From assembly GCA_022496185.1 (NCBI GenBank), contig WTXG01000417.1:1-24331 (forward strand): a stretch of DNA of 24,331 nucleotides. Direction: 5' to 3'. The stretch is from Multifurca ochricompacta. Its lineage: Eukaryota; Basidiomycota; Agaricomycetes; Russulales; Russulaceae. The position numbers were made by a program, and so were the translations under genes. The notes beneath the pieces were generated by a model. That model was not told the DNA's origin, made no database searches, and was given only the letters and a program-made list of their open reading frames with translations. Shown piece after piece: positions 19,880 to 24,331 of the stretch; position 1 is the first letter of the stretch, and the number at the start of each line of letters is the position of its first letter.

Positions 19880-21118
19880 ATGGTTCACCAATATCGCAAT
19901 CAGCCGCTTCGAGGGTTTTATCTACTTTATGAGTTCACTGCACTGATCACCTTCCGCCTTCCCTACTGGGTTGTGCGGAATTCTCTTAGGCCACTCAGAG
20001 CGAGACGCTCCTGGTCACTGAGGAAGGCTGTTTTCGTCGAGTTAGTGAAGCGGATCTCTAAAATAACGACAAAGTAAGATCGCTTATTTTTTAAAAACAG
20101 TTAAACTGTCGCTTATCAGTATTTCAGGGTCGATGGCATAAAATTCATCGCAGATCACACCACGGTCACCCAAGGTCCTGACATCAAGCATGTCTGGCTA
20201 GACCCCATCCCCGATCTACTAAACAACAAACTTCGAGCATGGGCTGCAAAAGTTAATGTCGTCCCGTCGAGCATTCCAGGATATTGGTTCGACAAACAAG
20301 GTGTAGACACCCCCATTGGAGCTCCCCCGCGTCCCGGAGAGAAGGTCATCTACTCATTGCACGGCGGCGGATACACTCGATACTCCGCAAGCCCGAAAGA
20401 TTTGATCGCCCGGATTTTGCACGGCTTGTTAGAGAATTGCACAGACGTGCAGCGCATCTTCGCGGCAGAGTACCGCCTATCGCGCGCCGCGCCGGAGGAT
20501 ACACCGGCCCATGCTTTCCCCGCAGCTTTACTGGATGCCCTCGCGGGATATACCTACCTCGTAGAAACAGTTGGATTTGCGCCTCAGGATATTGTCATCG
20601 AAGGTGATTCTGCGGGGGGGAACCTCGCGCTCGCCTTGACGCGCTATCTCGTCGAAAATGCCGGCTCCGTCGCGGGCCTCCCCGCACCACCGGGCGCGTT
20701 ACTCCTCCTTTCTCCCTGGGTGGACCTCACTATCAAGCCCCCAGAGCCAGGCTCGCGCGCGGCAGCGAATTCATCCGCAGACTATTTGGGACTACCCGAG
20801 GCTGGCGATTACGCACGCCGCGCTTTCCTTGGCCCGCACGATCCTCTGGATCCCTATATCTCACCCGGAAGCAACGATCCGCGCATGCCTCCCGTCTCCT
20901 TCGAGGGCTTCCCACATACCTTTATTGTCGCAGGCGGTGCCGAACTCCTCATTGACGAGATTGGCGTACTGGTGGAGCGCATGAAGGACAGCTTGGGTGA
21001 GAAGGTGACATATTATGAGGCGCCGGATGCTGTTCATGACTATATTGTGTTCCGATGGGCCGAGCCGGAACGCACGAATACGCTCCAGGCGATCGCTAAG
21101 TGGTTGAAGGATCTTTGA
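19880..21118 (+). CDS. alpha/beta hydrolase, hormone-sensitive-lipase type esterase
   Basis: Exons 19880-20073 and 20128-21118 join across a 54-nt intron (GTAAGA...TTTCAG, phase 2) to give 394 residues. The oxyanion motif HGGGY is at 143-147, the nucleophile elbow GDSAGG has Ser226, and the likely acid and base are Asp341 (ELLIDE) and His368 (DAVHDY). HGGG plus GDSAGG defines the HSL (alpha/beta-hydrolase-3) group, which cleaves short- to medium-chain esters; the fungal homologues include steryl acetyl hydrolase-like enzymes. The N-terminal segment (LLYEFTALITFRLPYWVV) is hydrophobic and may anchor it to a membrane, as is common in these fungal proteins. The start at MVHQYRNQPLRG is the first ATG of the exon. 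The substrate is not evident. It is divergent from the receptor gene. Confidence 0.88.
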
Positions 21119-22552
21119 AGCTTGGTTCATTTCATGTACCGCTGCGCCCTGATGGCAGTCTTTGTCTTGGTTCCATTAACTAGAAATTAATCTAGCTAAG
21201 GAGCTGCTCTTCTGGTGACACAGTGACGTATGGCAGAAGAAACAAGAACACTTCAAAAGGTCGGCTTCAGCTGGACCTTCACCGCAGCATGCTTTAGAAA
21301 GTCGTGTCGTGTCGTGTCGTGCGTCCCGTTCTTCAGCCCGCCTCTACCTTTTCCTCGCATGACTCCCTTGCTCATCCTTTATCTTCCTCATCTCTGCTTC
21401 TTGATCTGCTGTCTCAAAACCCGTCAGGATAGATACTCTTCATAAGGATGTCCTTGGCCTTTTCAGTTGCCGAAATTGAAGAGTGCTGCTACATACATAG
21501 ATGGCATCCATCAAAACATAATAGTGGGAGGTCAGTCGCCACTAGCAACAATACGCACTGCAGAGCCTGTATGGAGGGAGTCTTTAACAAGCCCAGTCCT
21601 GAAGAGATGTGCCGTGCACCGTAGAGTCACTGGCAAGGCGTTTAGGTCGACATCCGTTGTCTTGTCTTGTCTTCAGAGCAAAGTTGGGGGGTGTCTGGCC
21701 ATGGACACCATCAGCCTCGAGGCCAAAAACAGACACAAGAACTACCATGAATATGCAACATCAGCAATATCACTACCCAGAATGCTGTGTGTAAACCATC
21801 CATAATGCAGAGAAGAAGAAATGTGTTATTTGCGAGGGGTTGTCAAAATTTGTCAATGGGTCTCCACGATGTCACCGTCGGTGGTTGTCATCTTGACCGC
21901 GTCTCCGGGTATAGATCACGACGTACTGCTCACCGATGCGATGGTTAGTGACAGCAGTAATAACTTGAAGGTGATGGACTAATGGAGAGCAGGGTGAAAG
22001 GCAACGTGGCAAGGCAGGTAAGGCAGGCAGATGAGGGTTTTAAAGTTGCAAGGGCCAGCGTTCTCATGAACTGGATGGTGTTGTACCAGATGTGGAGACG
22101 TCGCCCGCCCACTGCCCCTAGAACTCGTTAAATTGTGTACAGAGCTGACGTTCTTTTGAAACGTGCTATGAAGCAGAGGTCGGAGGTATTTGTCACACGC
22201 TCAACGCTCAGAGTTAGACGTTGTCGCCAGCTCAGAAGCGAGTTGGGACTGACGGTCATATGTTCACGAGTTAAAGAAAAGTCGTATTTAACCCAATAGA
22301 AAGATGCCAGCCTATGATCCGAATTTAAGGCGTTAGACCGTCGTCCTCATTCTCAGCGTTCTCGTTCAGCAGCGCACTCAATCCTTGAGAGCCTCTAGCT
22401 AGCAGTTGGTTGAAGCAAAATATCCCATAAAAAAATGTCTCTTATATCGTCCTTTTCTTTTTTTTTCTTTCACTTTCACAGACAGAGAGAGAGATTATCT
22501 ATTCGTACACAAGAAACCGCCATACCCCAGTCACCAAACCATCCATCTCCGT
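21119..22552. other. intergenic, no gene supported
   Basis: Contains a TCGTG pentamer repeat at 21301-21320 and TCTTG repeats near 21660. Plus-strand frames (for example 21467-21805) show no family features. On the minus strand a short stretch ending in a stop at 21853 reads GDAVKMTTTDGDIVETH, which looks protein-like, but no flanking exons could be established. Confidence 0.45.
21301..21320. repeat. (GTCGT)4 pentanucleotide repeat
   Basis: Four consecutive GTCGT units directly downstream of the esterase gene. Simple repeat. Confidence 0.85.
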
Positions 22553-24331
22553 TCACTTCCTTGGGCTGAACGCGGGATCCCCGATACTTAGCGCGCCCGC
22601 AGCGACGCATACTCGCTTCATCCAGTTCTGCGTGGCTTCCTGCTCCGCCTTAACGCGCAGCTCCAACAGTGCTACAGCCTTCTCATCCGCGTTGGCATGC
22701 ATCGCACCAAGGTCGATGCGGACACGTGCAAGGTCTCTAATATATCGATGCAGCGCGGCATTAGACGGGGCCGGCATGATCTCGAAAGTGTGGTCGTGCT
22801 CTCCATCATTGTTAGCCAACATGTCCGAAGAGGCGTCATCCCATGGGATAGAGGTTGTCGAGAAGGACACCTCGAAACCATTGTAAGAGAGGTCGACAGA
22901 AGCGGGCACCTTGAAGATACGCTGGACAGATTCAAAGAAGAACGATACGAGCTGTATGGCGAGGGGTTTACGGGGAAGCGTAGAGTTCAAGGGTGTGTTT
23001 AAAGCAGATGCAACCACAGTAGAGGCATTTTGGGATTGTGCGGATTCGTCAGATTTCTTGGGGGCATCCACTGTATCGGTAATCAGTTTACTAGGGTGGT
23101 TTCGCGCGTGAAGGGGGAGTCATGGGCTCGGACAGTGAGCTGGATTCTGTACGAAGCGGTATGTCAGCAAAAAGAAACCTGTATCCCTACATCAAACGCA
23201 CTTGGGGAGTCAACGTAACTAATGACCGATCTCCCGGGGCTCGACATGGGGCTTGAATTACTCTCAACAAGTGAAGACACCCTGGTCACACAGAAGAACC
23301 ACCCTCAGGCGCAGGGCGTTCGACACCACCGGTGCGGATGGGAAGAGTGACGACCAACGCACTGTCTCGGCGGAGCGAGGGGAGGTATCTCGACCCGGGG
23401 AGGAGGTGAAGGGATAGAAAATCCATCATCCGATGACGGGCTAGACGACGGCTCGCTCGGGTACATCGTGCCATGCCAGGCTTGTGGTATTGGACCGTTA
23501 GGAACGATCAACTCCGGCCGAGGAACAGGGGGGTTCACGATCAGGCCAGAAGGGGTGGAAAATGTATCGATCGAGGACGTGGACGGTGATGACCCACTCG
23601 GCGGGGTGCGACCAAAAGATGGTATGGTAAGGACCCTGACGAGGGAGTGCGACATTCTGTGATAGTGGAGAGGTGGGTCCGGCGCATAGATCCAACGACA
23701 GACTCCGTCTCAGACGGGGCAGGCTGTGGGGATGTTACCGCGGGTGGTACATGCGGGGGTTCGATGATGGGGACCGAGGGCGAGGGGGTACGAGAGCCGA
23801 ATAGTACGTGCGGAGGGGGAAGGACGGGGGCTCAAGCCGACACTCAAAGGAGAGGGGGGTGCCGATGATTGAACGGACGCCGGGTAAGAGAAGTGGGGAA
23901 TCGGAGGCAGGGCGGGTGGTACATGGGACCAGGCCCTGTCCCCGTGCTTGAGTACGGGTTCGACGACCAGGGCGTGGACCAAGATGTGGTAGGGGCATCG
24001 AGGTCACTGGGCCAATGGACGGAACGCGCAGGGCCGGTGCTGTGGGCGAAGACGCTGGACCGGGTTGAGTTGGGTATGGCAGCGGGGAACATACGAGGCG
24101 CATGTGGGAATGTCGCACTGAAGGACGTGCAATCCTGTTGGAGTGGCTGTGGGTTTGTGGGGACCCAAGCCCAAGGACTAGGCGCTTGACCCTGAGAAAC
24201 GTGGCGCATCATTAAGGGTCGTTGTTCTCAGGTTCAGAGAGGGGGGAGAGGCAGGGAGAGGAGAAGCTGTGCTACATACTGGTACAAGACGGAGACTAGT
24301 GGAGCATGCAAAGCCCTCAGCGATGCGTCCA
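22553..24331 (-). pseudogene. Pro/Ser-rich protein gene with several frame breaks, cut by window edge
   Basis: The 3' part, 23093 down to stop 22553, is cleanly open and protein-like (KLITDTVDAPKKSDESAQ, then QLVSFFFESVQRIFKVP), ending in a helical, Glu/Lys/Ala-rich tail. Above it, coding-looking text continues but switches frame. SLSEPMTPPSRAKPP joins the 3' part only if one C of the run at 23094-23096 is ignored. A 55-nt intron, 23147-23201 (GTGCGT...TACAG), links it to SSLVESNSSPMSSPGRSV. Further pieces follow: PIRTGGVERPAPEGGSS (about 23300-23390), SFGRTPPSGSSPSTSS (about 23390-23640), PSVPIIEPPHVPPAV (about 23660-23840) and ALPPIPHFSYPASVQSS (about 23850-23935). At least four switches are not explained by introns. 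It is either a decaying gene or an error-rich patch of assembly. A Pro/Ser-rich disordered protein is likely; no domain was recognised. Confidence 0.45.

Noticed and set aside
21853..21910. Possible C-terminal exon on the minus strand reading GDAVKMTTTDGDIVETH
   Set aside because: The upstream frame is stopped and no intron gives a consistent joining; too short to call.

Overview
The window looks like nuclear DNA of a filamentous fungus, most likely an Agaricomycete (Basidiomycota). Protein-coding genes are split by many short introns (44-95 nt is typical) with GTRNGT-like donors and YAG acceptors. Homopolymer and microsatellite tracts are frequent. The largest gene is a Goodbye-NACHT-ankyrin receptor of the kind that is expanded in mushrooms. 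No tRNA, rRNA, CRISPR array or bacterial feature was found. The organism assignment is inference from gene architecture, not a database match.

Layout. 1-2.1 kb: low-complexity DNA, then a poly-Q-ending gene whose frame is broken (1417-2052, +). 2.3-3.9 kb: a segment bounded by 25-bp imperfect inverted repeats with 9-bp-periodic CTAG subterminal repeats; inside it is a CpG-depleted, intron-containing relic of phosphoenolpyruvate carboxykinase (PEPCK). 4.8-7.0 kb (-): the intact eight-exon PEPCK gene, with a probable 5'UTR intron and a TATA palindrome up to 7.4 kb. 7.4-9.6 kb: intergenic DNA with a tandem E-box repeat and inverted repeats. 9.6-10.3 kb (+): a GNAT acetyltransferase resembling NAA50. 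10.6-11.1 kb (-): a small three-helix membrane protein. 12.8-13.1 kb (-): a small, probably mitochondrial, one-helix protein. 14.6-18.3 kb (-): the nine-exon NLR-type receptor. 19.9-21.1 kb (+): an HSL-type alpha/beta hydrolase. 22.55 kb to the right edge (-): a Pro/Ser-rich gene whose frame changes several times.

How the genes relate. There are no operons; each gene stands alone. PEPCK (gluconeogenesis) and the acetyltransferase are divergent across about 2.7 kb. The acetyltransferase and the membrane protein converge. The NLR receptor and the esterase are divergent across about 1.6 kb. The most unusual part is the 2.3-3.9 kb segment: a mutated partial copy of the neighbouring PEPCK gene, introns included, sits inside what looks like a non-autonomous terminal-inverted-repeat element. 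Aligned CpGs are mostly changed to CpA/TpG, as expected for methylation- or RIP-like decay.
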